Notes: a model not told the origin generated them from the sequence alone. 64,000 nt of DNA from Parelaphostrongylus tenuis (GCA_019055375.1 JAHQIW010007068.1:1-64000); one strand, 5' to 3'. Counted from the stretch's first letter, positions 21,319 through 31,479 are shown. Made by a program: numbers and translations.

Positions 21319-21934
21319 TCATTGACAGAACACTGATATGCGTGGCTCAAATAATGATTACCAGATATATTGAAATTTCTTCAGTTGTTACACTACATGA
21401 TTCGCATTCCATTAGGACTTCTTATAGTTTTGGCATTAGAGGATAAACACAAAATTCAGCAAAATACTTAGATTACTAGTCATTCGATAGCCCGAATTTG
21501 GACAAATTTGATTTCAAAACTGCTTTTTGAAGCGGTCTCAATATTGCGGTGTTAAAGCAAAGAGGAAATTATGTTTGCATTCGAAGTAAATAGCTCGTCG
21601 CTTAATTTGAAGTGATTTATTTGGCAATGTATAATTCAAAAAATTTCTATCTATACAACGATAGAACGGTCATCTCTACAATTCTTATACAGAGAAGCTA
21701 AAAATTTTGCGGAAATGGAGAAAAAACTTCTAATTCTGTGAGTTTTGCGCACCGGTTTCAACTACAACCTCAAAAAAGGCCGTCATTCGAAAGGCTCGCG
21801 ATTTCCTTTGCTTATTTGAAAATTTTTTCCTTTTTTCTGAGAAATTTTTAGATTTTTGTATACCACTTGTGGGGGAGGCTTTGTTTTATCGTTCTATATG
21901 CGCAAATTTTTTTTGTTTCACAGTGCCAAATTGA

Positions 21935-22025
21935 GCTTTATAAAGATTTCACGACCAAAATATCCTCATTCAACAGCAATATCATCATTGACGTTAGAAG
22001 AGGGTTCGACAAGGAGTAGGATCTG
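21935..22025 (+). mobile_element. RTE motif-B fragment
   Basis: Encodes [17 protein letters not shown] followed by [12 protein letters not shown] sequence with a one-base loss. This is a 90-bp piece of the RT palm. Its inverted copy lies at 36520-36610. Confidence 0.65.
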
Positions 22026-22029
22026 GTTT

Positions 22030-22140
22030 CAAATCCCTACTGAAGCAAGCGTTTTTGCACACCACTCTACTCTACATCATCATTGGGCCTATAGTAACAT
22101 CATGCCATCGCAAGGCGGTCAAGTAAAATGTTCGTATATC
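22030..22140 (-). repeat. SINE-X fragment
   Basis: Reverse complement of the block at 28440-28545 and 44745-44850 (GACCGCCTTGCGATGG, then GTGTGCAAAAACGC). Its inverted copy is at 36417-36530. Confidence 0.6.
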
Positions 22141-22265
22141 TGATAGTGACAGTGATAGTGATGATAGTGATAATGATAACTATAGTGATAACGTTAGTGC
22201 AAGTGGTAATGATGATGGTGACAATGATGATAGTTACGCGATAGTGATGATAGTGGTGGTTGTCA
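22140..22265. repeat. GATAGT/GATGATAGT microsatellite
   Basis: Imperfect hexa- and nonanucleotide tandem array, mirrored at 36285-36410. Frames through it translate as Ile/Val/Thr-rich repeats and are artefacts. Confidence 0.9.
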
Positions 22266-22339
22266 GTATCCAGGGTGTACTATCCCCTGCCTTTCTTGTC
22301 ACTCTCAATATTCTCACGGCCTCAATCACCTACTGAGAC

Positions 22340-22900
22340 GGCAACGTGGAATGAAGGCGCTTGCTGCAAGAGAGCGCAGGCACAACAATAGTTTCGCACA
22401 AAGGCGCATATGCCCCGACTAGCGAGTGCGACGGCACGACGCCCCCTTCCTATCAACGAGAGCGCCAGAGTGTAAATTTTCAGTATTGGTTCTATTTTTC
22501 TTTTCACAGCATTGTCGGTAAAGGGAATCATCCTGAAGGTGTTTTCAACATCCAGCTGACTAGGAGTGACAGCAAATTTGCCATTCTAAAAATAAAGGAA
22601 AATCGGATAGATTTTGGGCCTTCAAGACCTGCATTGAGTGTAAACCCCGTTTTTATATATGTAGAAGAGTTTCAGCCCTCCTTCATGCCAATAGTGATTA
22701 GGTATTTGCAGAGCTTTGTTCGAAAGGAAATGAAAAATTGAGTCAATTCGACATCTGGTTGTTCTCCTCCGAAGGAAAACAACCATGGACCCAATGGAGG
22801 ACGTTGCCTTCTGTCATAATCCCCAATGAAGTGATCAAAGAAGATTTTGTAACTGCCGTGCTATCTAAGCGCACTTAAAAAGCTTTTTTGCAAGCATTGG
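22340..22900. other. Unrecognised duplicated segment
   Basis: Carries a 126-codon plus-strand frame (22361-22741) that is largely preserved in the inverted arm (35900-36178 minus) before diverging by a frameshift. It matches no family I know, and since the arms are recent copies its preservation says little about function. Confidence 0.35.
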
Positions 22901-22924
22901 TCTTCCGCGTATGAATAGAATATA

Positions 22925-23210
22925 TTGAATGAGGCATAACTCGTTGAACAAGCAGGATTTCGAAGAAATTTCACAGCATGGACCACATCCAAAACTTAAC
23001 AGGCGTATTAGAAACCCCGAAGCTCTTCACCGCCACTCTGCAGTGGACAATGAAGTCGCTCGATTGAGAAGAGAACGGCATGCGTGTCGATGAAAAAGTT
23101 CTATTGGACCTTTGCTTCTCACGATATCGTCATATTCTGAAACACACTAAAGAAGCAAAGACTATGCTGAAGGAACTCAACGAGGCACACAGAAAGACTG
23201 GATAGACGAC
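22925..23210 (+). mobile_element. Fragment of a second RTE lineage
   Basis: Reads EQAGFRRNFTAWTT-like sequence (RT fingers). It then jumps by deletion to [18 protein letters not shown] sequence and a MLKELNEAHRKTG-like segment of the palm/thumb. Residues differ clearly from the main RTE family here, so this is another RTE lineage, 5'- and internally deleted. Confidence 0.55.
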
Positions 23211-23329
23211 AAATGGATGGAAAGATTTGTGGAGTGATTCCACGAGATGACCCATTCCCGAAGACGGACACCTACACGTGAGTGGACGTAATCGTATGAT
23301 CGATTAATTACCTGTACCTGCCTCCTTCG

Positions 23330-25455
23330 AGCAACGTTCCGTTTTTCGAGGAGAGGAGAAAAAGCCGGTAAATTCAAAAACGAAGTCACAGAACTACCAT
23401 AAACTGGGATGTATTCAAATTATTAGTCGGCTCTTGGAAGATACCGTTGTCGACAACATCGACGAAGAATACGATCGACTCGTTGAATATCTTCACGTTA
23501 GCGCTATGAAAGCCGAGAGTCCTAAGGTCACGAAGAGACGCTTGTCTCCGCAGACACTCGAGCTGATACGTCAACGTGGAATCGCACGAGCTACAGGCAA
23601 CCGAAACCTTACGTCCGAACTTGCGAAACGCTGCAGAGAAGCGATAAAAGAAGACCTTAAAGAGAGAAGAGCAGCAGTTATGGCAGAAGCTGCAGAAGCT
23701 GGGAAGAGCATTCGCAAAGCCCAGCGAGGCTTCGCCAACTATAAGACCAAGATGATTGCACTCCGATACCCTGACGGGACACTTACAGCTTCGAGAAGGG
23801 CTATGGAGAAAATCATCCACCAATACTACTCGGATCTCTTCGCTAGCCATGTCCTCTTACCGTCATATAAATTGAAAGAGGACGAATATGTCGTTCCACC
23901 GGTCCTCCCTTCCGAAATCCGACATGCTATATCGTCGGTGAAAAACAGAACAACACCCGGTCCAGACAGGATTAGACCAGAACATCTGAAGAACCTGCCG
24001 CCAGTTCTCATCAACACCCTGGCTCGGCTCTTCACTCGCTACCTGTCAGAATGCAAGGTCCCTATTCAATGGAAAACCAGCAAGACCGTATTGTTGTTCA
24101 AAAAGGGAGACCTTCACGACATAGGCAATTATCGCCCAATCTGCTTGCTGTCCGTTGTCTATAAACTCTTTACTCGAGTCATCCTAAACAGGATTGACAG
24201 AACACTGGACGAAGGACAGCCATGCGAACAAGCAGGGTTCCGAAAAGGATTTAGTACCATGGACCACATCCACACGATCACAAGACTCATTGAAGTTTCG
24301 CGAGAGTACAAACAACCACTCTGTCTCACTTTTATCGATCTGAAGAAAGCCTTTGATTCAGTGGAAACAGAAGCGGTTATAGAGGCTCTGGATAACCAGG
24401 GCGTCCCTACTCGGTACATAATGATCCTTCGTGAGCTTTATAAAGATTTCACGACCAGAATATCTCCATTCTACAACAATATCACCATTGACGTAAGAAG
24501 AGGGGTTCGACAAGGCGATACAATTTCGCCAAAACTATTCACTGCCACCCTACAAAACGTCATGCGAACATTAGAATGGGACGAATGGGAGTGAAAATTG
24601 ACGGTCGACAATTAAACCATCTTCGCTTTGCTGACGATATCGTTCTCATAACACCAAACATCAGCCAAGCGGAACGAATGTTGACCGATTTCGATAACGC
24701 CTGTGGAAAGATTGGTCTTCAACTGAAATCTAACGAAAACAATGTTCATGAGGAACGGATGGGTTTCTGAATGCCCCATTCACGCTCAACGGAACGACAA
24801 TCTCCGAATGCTCCAGTTACGTCTATCTAGGTCGTGAAATCAACATGATGAACGACCTAGCTCCAGAGTTGAGCAGGAGGAAACGAGCGGCTTGGGGAAC
24901 GTTTAAGAGCATCGAAGATGTAGTGAAGAGGACAAAGAACATCCGACTCCGTGCCCATCCTTTTCGACTCGACAATTATCCCTGCCCTAACGTATGCAGC
25001 AGAAACCTGGTCGCTACGTAAGCAGGATGAAAGATCACTTGCCGTTATCGAACGCGCAGTCGAAAGGTCGATGCTAGGAGTATCCCGTATCTCGCAAATG
25101 AGAGAAAGGATCCGAAGTTCCGACCTACGTCAACGATCGAAAATTCAGAGACGCCGTTCTACACGCCAGGATATCGAAAATAAGGTGGGCCGGACACGTG
25201 ATGCGCTTCAACGACAACCGATGGACGAGAGCCGTTACCGACTGGATTCCTCGGGACGTCAAGCGCTCTAAAGGAAGACCACTGACCCGTTGGTCCGATT
25301 TCTTCACGAAAGCGATAGAAGAAAGATATGATGCTCAGCGAATCCCTAGAGCGAGGAGGACCCACTGGGCTACTCTTGCACGAGATAGGAAAAATGGAAG
25401 AGTTGCTGGTACCCGCTCGAGTCACTCGACGATCAACGGGACGACAGGTGACAGG
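23330..25455 (+). mobile_element. RTE copy A, 5'-truncated
   Basis: Same family as 51000-54385, starting near the end of the endonuclease (RATFRFSRRGEK) and running to the 3' terminus [20 protein letters not shown] at about 25445. Single-base indels at about 23440, 24586 and 24727 break the frame, and a later one near 25150 breaks the C-terminus. The first 1.2 kb is also present in inverted arm B. Confidence 0.9.
23434..24594 (+). pseudogene. RTE reverse transcriptase, open to motif B
   Basis: A 386-codon frame covering the connector and RT fingers/palm: [18 protein letters not shown] (around residues 228-245), [12 protein letters not shown] (motif A, about 304-315) and [15 protein letters not shown] (motif B, about 350-364). 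One missing base at about 24586 (GAATGGG against GAAATGGG at the same site in the copy at 51885-54356) ends the frame at WE. The catalytic FADD block follows in the next frame at 24576-24770. The enzyme would reverse-transcribe element RNA at the nicked target. It is a relic that needs trans-acting proteins to move. Confidence 0.85.
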
Positions 25456-26614
25456 TTATTAATATCAGCGCTTCGTAAGTTAGTCTTAGCAACAAATCTG
25501 TTGAGATTCGATCTATCGAATGACAACAAGTAATCTATGTATATTATTAGATCTATTGCTTATTGCTTTGTGCCGAAACTTCTGAGAACACCTAATAACA
25601 ATGCTGTGCAATCACCTCGATAACGTGCCGAAATGCTGATTCTATTTATGTGCTTGGTTCATAGAAAGATCTTCTTATTACGTTTCACTCACAGTAGAAG
25701 TGTTACATTGTATTCTTCCTGTGGTTAGTCTTTTGCAAATTCCTCTGCTGCTTATCAAGAAGGCACTGAAAGAAAATTCATCGAACTAAACACTTTGATC
25801 TAATTTACTGCGTTACTCTAACTGATGAATACCCATGTTGCTTGTCAGTTTATTGATGTTGTCATTGCTACAACACAATATCGGTCAAATAGAAACGTTT
25901 TTCCTCAGGCACATCACAGTCCAATTTCAGTTTCAACTGACTGTGGCAACTGCTGCGATGAAGTGCGATCCAAGCGAACCCGATTGTCAACATTCGAACC
26001 GCTCTGTTCACTACATTTTGCCACATCTGTCTCGACCAATTAGCCATGATGACGTTTGTGGTCTGCATAGGCATATTTCTCTACGAAACGTTGTTGAATA
26101 CAAAAATTAAGCGTGTTCAGACCGAGATAGTTCCTGAAATTGACAAGCGCTGTGGGGGAATTGCAGCTATAGTCATCATAACTGGCATGCACATATTCTG
26201 ATTATAGTTTTTCTGCAAATTTCTGTCACCGTATTGCCACCAGCAATGATACAGTTCTCTTTCAAGTCCTCTTTAACTGTAAAAAACTATGATTTCTTGA
26301 AAAAAAAACGCCTTGTATCACAATGAGATAACAAATAAAGCCAAGAAGAATTTTGAAACACTGATTTACTCTTCCTTTTCAAAAAATACTGCACACCATT
26401 AGATGACACATCGAATACCATGTCAATCTTAGAAAAACTCATTTATACATGTCATATCAAAATCTATCTTGAAGGTTTCGATAACAGTTCCACTATGATG
26501 GCCGTTGGCAGATTACACGACACTTTCCTTGATTTTACCGAAACTGTTTGTTTTAGAAAACAAGTAAACATTGTTCTAACTTTGTGATTTTTGCGGAATT
26601 TTCAATGGAGGCAA

Positions 26615-26720
26615 GAGGAGGGCGGTGTCCAAGTGGTTAGTATGATTGGCGCTGATTGATCCCCAGCACTCTTCGGTAATCGATCAGTAAAAGCCTTGAA
26701 GAGCGCCCTAGCCTAATAAC
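26615..26720 (+). repeat. tRNA-like segment in intron 3 of copy 2
   Basis: GGCGGTGTCCAAGTGGTTAG and the following bases resemble a tRNA 5' half with an A box. A weak 3' half (TCGGTAATCGATC) follows. It recurs in intron 3 of copy 3 (43545-43620). No proper acceptor stem, so it is a tRNA-derived repeat or pseudo-tRNA rather than a gene. Confidence 0.35.
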
Positions 26721-27336
26721 CCTCGAAATTGCGATGAGATCTGCTCGACCAGCTCTGCGACAATCGTAAAGCAGATAAAATCCTCAAGGCAGGACATTTG
26801 TTGGAGAAGCGGACTGAACGCTGAAGTGCCGGGACTCACGCGATAAAAAATTTGCGGAACGGGTCAAATAGAATAAAGCATTGAATTTTTGCTTGGATCT
26901 CAAATTAATATTTCATGTAGAACTCCCACTCATTTTTTTTCCACCCATTAGACTGAGAAAGGCTTTCTGGCATAGCACTGGTTCGTAGATGACGTTAAGA
27001 GTAAGTTGACGCAAAATGGCCGAGACTACCTCCTAGGTAGGAGTGCAGTACGTCCTTGGCTTTCAAGAACAACAATGACCTCATAACAAATTCTTTCACT
27101 TGTTGATAGAATTTGCCTGACATTACTTCTGTCCCACTTGCTAGAAGAGATGCAGGCTATGGAAGAAGTGAGTGGTTAAAGTATTGCTGTAAATTAACGG
27201 CTCGTGTGTTGTGCTTCCTCAATATTTGCAAGAAATAATAGTATACCTTTATTTCGAGTGCTTTAATAAAACCACGCTTAAATTTTAATAGATGCTTTCA
27301 TTATTTGTCGTGAGGTCTGGTAAGGGCTCTTGTACA

Positions 27337-27373
27337 TCCCGATGTTTCGTCCTTACAGACTCGTCAGTCGAGC
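27337..27373 (-). ncRNA. Hammerhead-like motif, left arm (stem III deleted)
   Basis: Minus strand: GCUCGA, CUGACGA, stem II GUCU/GGAC, GAAAC, then directly AUCGGGA. About six bases of stem III seen in the right arm are missing, so it is probably inactive. Confidence 0.6.
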
Positions 27374-27778
27374 AGAGCCTGTCGTCTTTCGATATTTTTA
27401 TAGTCAGTTCTCTCGGGAGCTCTGCTCCCTTACAGAGAGGTCATCAAATACGAACGTTTTACACTCTATGTCAAGCGAAATTTTCACCTAGCACAGAGTG
27501 TTTGCGCACTCGATTGCTCGTTGGCTGGTATTCTTATCATATTATACCTTTATTTCGAGTGTTCATTGAGACCACGCTCAAATTTTAATAAATCCTTTTA
27601 TTATTATTTGAGCCAAGTTGTCCGAAAAAAATTCGAGCGTGGTCCTCAATAACGCTCTTGAAATAAAGGTATAATTTGATAAGAATACCAGCCAACAAGC
27701 AATCGAGTGCGCAAACACTCTGTGTTAGGTGAAAATTAATGACTAATTAGAACTGACTATAATATATCGACAGACGAC

Positions 27779-27841
27779 GGGTTCTGCCCGACTGACGAGT
27801 CTGTAAAGACGAAACACATGTATCGGGCTGTACAAGAGCCC
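27779..27841 (+). ncRNA. Hammerhead ribozyme, right arm of FB-1
   Basis: Outer helix GGGUU/AGCCC, stem I GCCCGA (27786-27791) with UCGGGC (27823-27828), core CUGACGA (27792-27798), stem II GUCU/AGAC closed by GUAA (GNRA), GAAA (27811-27814), stem III ACACAUGU with one central mismatch, cleavage predicted after A27822. All core bases fit the consensus. Confidence 0.78.
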
Positions 27842-28429
27842 TTACCAGGCCACAAATAATAGCTTTTTAAAAAAGTAACTAGCTCACCGTTTCTATTACA
27901 AGCTGTTCTGCAAATGTCTAAGCTTGCCGCTTGCTAATTGAAATGCCAGCAACTTGAGCAAAAACTTCGGACATTTCAGTATAAACCATGGCAACAGGTA
28001 GGGTTGTGAAGCCAGTAACATTAAAAATCCTAGTGCTCCCTGCAAACAAAACTTCGTAGCTTTTGTAGAAATTAGTTAAAACCTAGACTACGACTTGAAT
28101 AGTTTTTGGGGCTTGCTTCTATTCTCATCCAAGATTTGAAGCACTTTTATCGATGGTCTCGGAGTGAAATAGCTGTCAAAAAATAAACATGTTTTAGATG
28201 AATGCAATCTCATCAAAGTTCCTAGCCTTGATTGTAGGACTTAATATATGTCTAGTGCATACAATCTTTAGTTCACTTTACCTTGACCTGTAGGCGTCAC
28301 TCCACATTCCAGTACCACCGTGATTGCAGCTAGAAAAGTAATTATGACGTGATCTATAGGAAGTCTGGCCGGGTTAGTAAAAATTCTCATTCAGTCTCCT
28401 AAATGTCTGAGAAAACAGTCTGAGCTAAT

Positions 28430-28755
28430 CATTCGGAATTCGTTTATTCGACCGCCTCTTGCGGTGATACGATCTTACAATAAACCCAATAATGTTTAGT
28501 GGTGTGCAAAAACACACGTGTCAGCCAGGATTCGAGCCCAGATGTTACTCTAGGGGTTCAGTGCCAATAGTGGCTGTGCCGCCAGACCGTTGACGATTAG
28601 CTGTTGACATACAACGCGTTATAGCGTAGAAAGAGCGGTGTGCAAAACGAGCGTCGGTAGTGCAACTGCTCAGCACGCGCTCCCGGAAAGGGTGAGATCT
28701 GGGTTCGAATCTCGGTTGACGCGAATGTTCTTGCACACCGCTCTACATTATTAAG
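28430..28755. repeat. Head-to-head pair of tRNA-like SINE-X units
   Basis: The left half on minus and the right half on plus each hold a tRNA-like body with a B box (GGCTCGAATCC and GGTTCGAATCT) and end in the same GTGTGCAA/TTGCACAC segment. The right body (about 28650-28722) also has an A box (TAGTGCAACTG) and closing GCGTC/GACGC strands. Same pair at 44745-45065. Confidence 0.6.
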
Positions 28756-28779
28756 TCCGAATGAAGATGAAAGCAAATT

Positions 28780-29520
28780 TTCTACTTTTTATATCGGAAC
28801 GTTTACAAGACAGAAGCGGGTTGGCACTCAGTACTCATACGTGAATGACGTCAATGTTGGACGTCTTCTACTTTTCCAGGAGCTTCAGGGAGATCCCAAC
28901 CTGCCCAATTCGAAAAATAATTCTATCAACAAATTCTCAAAAAGGTTTCTTGACGCAAACAAAAATGTGCTAATGAAGTAAAGCTTATATTGAGCTCTAA
29001 AGAGAACAAGGTACGTGAAGAAAATTACGTAAGAGGAAATTTTAGTAAATACGTCAAGCTCTCAGGTGCCCCTGGTTTAAATTGAATTTCCACCATCTCA
29101 TTTGCAATGTTGCGACATATAATTCTGGCTTCCCCAAAAATTAAACTTGCAACCTACAAGAGCGAATTACAAGTACGATTTACTCAAAATCTGTGAAGAA
29201 GGACATCGATCGACAAAAGGGAACATAACATTAGCTATGAAATGTTTTTGGCATCATGCTAGAGGCACAAATTGCAACTAAGAGCTAGGAAATTTTACAG
29301 AGTAACTTAGAGACCGACGGGGAATGAAGTCTAACCAAGAATTCACCAATACAAGGAAGCCAAAGAGAAATTATTCGAGAATTTGTCATGGCAAAATGCC
29401 TGCACTAAGGCGTCAGATCGTGCCGTGAGCCACAGAAATTCTACATTTCGATAAACTCTTAAATATATCTAGATGTTTAGGAAAATCGTGTTTGTTAAGA
29501 GTGAGAGTGAGATGATTCTG
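28780..29520. other. Duplicated noncoding segment
   Basis: Collinear with 45175-45960 (GGTTGGCACTCAGTACT near the start). No coding frame was recognised in either unit. Confidence 0.5.
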
Positions 29521-29524
29521 AGTC

Positions 29525-29914
29525 TTATGGTGAATGTTTATGGAACGCCAACATTTCTCGCATCATTTTGGCGACGTGCAGACACTGCAAAACTTCATTG
29601 TATATTTCGCATAGTGAAGTGTCATTCGTTTGCGTAGCGGTTACAACTTGCTTGGTGATCAATTGGAAATCTGCGAATATTTCGGAAAAATCATCTGAGA
29701 GGTGTAAATCGTTGATTTCTTGTGATAGGCGAGTAATACAACATATTCCGTATTTTGAGTTACCAAAACATATCTTTGATGTGAATGTTTTTTTTAACTT
29801 ACACGATTGACAAGCTACATTCAATACGATTTCGACAATTTGGTCACTAGATAATGGTAGCACTTGTTCTCCAGTTCTCAAAATGCTGCGCAGCATACAA
29901 TGGAATGGACTCAC
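29525..29914 (-). CDS. Unrecognised 129-codon frame
   Basis: Open minus-strand frame with MLRSILRTGEQVLPLSSDQI near its start, a CQSCK motif, and a helical, acidic second half (LSDDFSEIFADFQLITKQV). It has no signal peptide or membrane span. The paralogous stretch in the other duplicated unit (45985-46370) keeps the same order but is broken by stops and shifts. This could be one exon of a host gene or a retroelement piece. I do not recognise it. Confidence 0.35.
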   Translation of the reverse strand: MSPFHCMLRSILRTGEQVLPLSSDQIVEIVLNVACQSCKLKKTFTSKICFGNSKYGICCITRLSQEINDLHLSDDFSEIFADFQLITKQVVTATQTNDTSLCEIYNEVLQCLHVAKMMREMLAFHKHSP

Positions 29915-30246
29915 TTTGAAGAGCTCTCCACAACTAACTGCACCTACAATGAATTGGCAAGCGCTCTAGTAAGCATTTATTTTACCGTGGTAGTTCAACT
30001 TCAGTAGTGAGCGACGAAATGCACAAGTTTTTCTGATCTTGAAAATATTATGGACAATTCTTAGAAATCGGAAGTGACAAATTCTATTTTGTTCTGGAAG
30101 AAAAAGTCGAAAATCGTCGTCCGTGATGTTTAGACGATGGTTTTAGCTGAATAGAAAGTTCCGTGTTGCAACAATTCCGCGTTTAGTGTTTCCCTGTTTA
30201 GACGTTTTGTGTCGTTTTAATTGATTGCTGGGCAAGATCTGTTATG

Positions 30247-30594
30247 CTACAGTATCCTTCCTACGCTTTCAAAAAAGCACTGTGCTGAGTCAGCGAAGTT
30301 TCGAGAGCTAGTTTGTGCGGATTTCCTCCTGCTACTCGTAGAATGAATAGAACGGAAACCTTTAAGAATTTCATTCTTCTCTGCTGCGTGCACAAGTAAT
30401 AAAATGGGTTCTTTTGATTGTAGGGATTCCTTGAGCATCATATCTTTTTTTCTGAGCTTTTTGTGGCGACAACACAGCATGAGAGGTAGACATTCTGATG
30501 TATGTCCGATATTTTGAAATCGGTCGCTAAGTGCTCTTGCTAATTGATCGACTTTGAAGCATACGCGTAAGGCGCACATGATTTTTAACGGCAT
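30247..30594 (-). pseudogene. Unrecognised 115-codon frame
   Basis: Lys/Ser-rich open frame; its counterpart at 46685-47030 keeps only the last 64 codons open (MMLKEYLQLKGPILLLVHAA). Directly upstream on minus lies a divergent RTE RT relic, so this may be the 3' end of that element. Confidence 0.35.
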
Positions 30595-30599
30595 GGTCT

Positions 30600-31300
30600 A
30601 CAGAGGAAGGTTCCTAATTTTAGGCCTTTAGCGATAGTCAAAGAAGTGACCTTTTCTCCCAAAGCTGAAGTGAGGATTGCTCCTAACATCAATCTTACGA
30701 CTGCATCTTCAGTATCCTTCAGTGGCCTTCCATCCTATTTACGCGGTGACCAGGTTTAGTAATATTGGTTTGCCAGCAGCTGTCAAGGCAGAGACAATCG
30801 CAGAGTCGGAAAAGTGAGCAGAAAGTCGCGTGCTCTACATTATCTTCACTGCATCCGCAATGCTCTCAGACGCTTCCCAAACCGCCAGCTTTCTTTTGCT
30901 TAACATATCGGCTAAATCATTCGGCATATTAACCTTCCGGCCTAGATAAACTTAATCGTTAAGAGTGAATAAGTGTTTGAAAACCAACTCGTTCCTCATA
31001 AAAGCCGTTTTGTAAAATTCACTTATAATATTTTCCAATGTTTCTGAAGGTGTTGTCGTAAGGTTAATATTACTATAGCCTGAGTGATGCTCAGTACTAT
31101 GAGGGCGGTGTCCTGAGCGAAGGGTAAATTGCAAAAATCTTAGCACTTCATTTTCAACCTCGTATTGGCTCATTCCAGTGTTTACATGACTCCTTGAAAA
31201 GGGCTGTAAACATTCTTGGCATGATGATATCGCCATTTCGAATCTTTTTCTCTTGGCGTGGATGGTGATGTTGTTATGAAATTTTGATATTTTTTTTTGA
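30600..31300 (-). mobile_element. Highly diverged RTE relic
   Basis: Alignable by pattern to the RT palm and C-terminus of the main RTE: KFHNNITIHAKRKR for [14 protein letters not shown], then FMRNELVFKH, VYLGRKVNMPNDLADMLSKR, then RLMLGAILTS. Many shifts. Its paralogue is at 47050-47770. Older than the other RTE copies here. Confidence 0.6.
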
Positions 31301-31479
31301 TATTTTTTTGGCAACTTCTATGTAATTTGTAAACTTAACTCCAACTGTATTCGATCCGTCTCACTGTTTTCCTTTTTTCCGAGTGCATAACTCAGCATTC
31401 CAGCGTTCAATTCTTTTCCGTTATCTCCTCGAACGTTTAAAATACTGATTAAGCTCTTCTCCCTGAAATCTCAAAATTA

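Larger units (their letters stand above)
20825..21400. mobile_element. Foldback element, family FB-1, best-preserved ribozymes
   Basis: Near-perfect inverted arms of about 250 bp (left 20860-21115, right 21135-21390) meet at a short centre around ATTCAATCCCTTACAG. Each arm reads outward: ACTCTGTTTGGTGA, a stretch marked CATAGAGTGTAAATCG, an AGACGAG block, a hammerhead, then TGCGTGGCTCAAATAATG. The left outer end adds the R block (ACAGCTCAAAC..., TTTCGAGTG on plus) that is found at unit boundaries in other copies. The 118-codon plus frame at 21090-21446 and its partners are by-products of the palindrome. Confidence 0.85.
21003..24550 (+). repeat. Inverted duplication, arm A (3.55 kb)
   Basis: The reverse complement of 33990-37541, with matched order throughout: part of an FB-1 element, an RTE fragment, a SINE-X piece, a GATAGT microsatellite, a second-lineage RTE fragment and the front of an RTE copy. 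The homology starts inside the FB-1 left arm (CTCTGTG at 21003) and ends in RT motif B. Arms differ by scattered substitutions and single-base indels. The 9.4-kb spacer contains gene copy 2. Confidence 0.8.
27242..27862. mobile_element. Foldback FB-1 inserted in intron 2, with R blocks
   Basis: Head-to-head pair of units. The left unit (minus) runs from an R block at the centre (TATACCTTTATTTCGAG at 27543) through the body and hammerhead to another R block at the left end (27242): a direct repeat 301 bp apart. The right unit (plus) starts at an inverted R (27650-27675) and ends just after its hammerhead. AAATAATAG stands at both edges (27233-27241, 27854-27862) and once at the empty site in the paralogous intron (44155-44163). 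The element carries a similar AAATAAT of its own, so the duplication is likely but not certain. Confidence 0.8.
25933..28390 (-). pseudogene. Secreted-protein family, copy 2 (five exons, broken)
   Basis: All five exons of the family are present on minus: E1 28282-28390 (MRIFTNPARLPIDHV then a hydrophobic signal core), E2 27888-28039, E3 26954-27079, E4 26123-26276 and E5 25933-26062. Lengths equal those of copy 3 except for single-base changes. Lesions: TAG inside E2 (in SISKRQA-stop-TF), one base lost in E3 after SQGRTALLP, one base lost in E4 after NTVTEICRK, and one base gained in E5 after VNRAVRMLT. The splice signals are mostly still there. An FB-1 element sits in intron 2. A young pseudogene of the gene at 42871-44690, within the duplicated unit. 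Confidence 0.8.

Noticed and set aside
22140..22265. Regular short repeats as a CRISPR-like array
   Set aside because: Units are 6-9 bp with no spacers; it is a microsatellite in a eukaryotic genome.
25835..26110. Plus-strand frames similar to those at 42838-43066, looking like a conserved small protein
   Set aside because: The similarity is explained by the antisense exons 4-5 of copies 2 and 3.
27292..27588. 98-codon plus frame
   Set aside because: Runs through the left arm and centre of an FB-1 foldback; it overlaps the minus-strand ribozyme motif and has no homologue.
28650..28722. Candidate tRNA gene with A and B boxes
   Set aside because: The anticodon arm is not convincing, the copy at 44940-45015 has drifted, and it is part of a head-to-head SINE pair.
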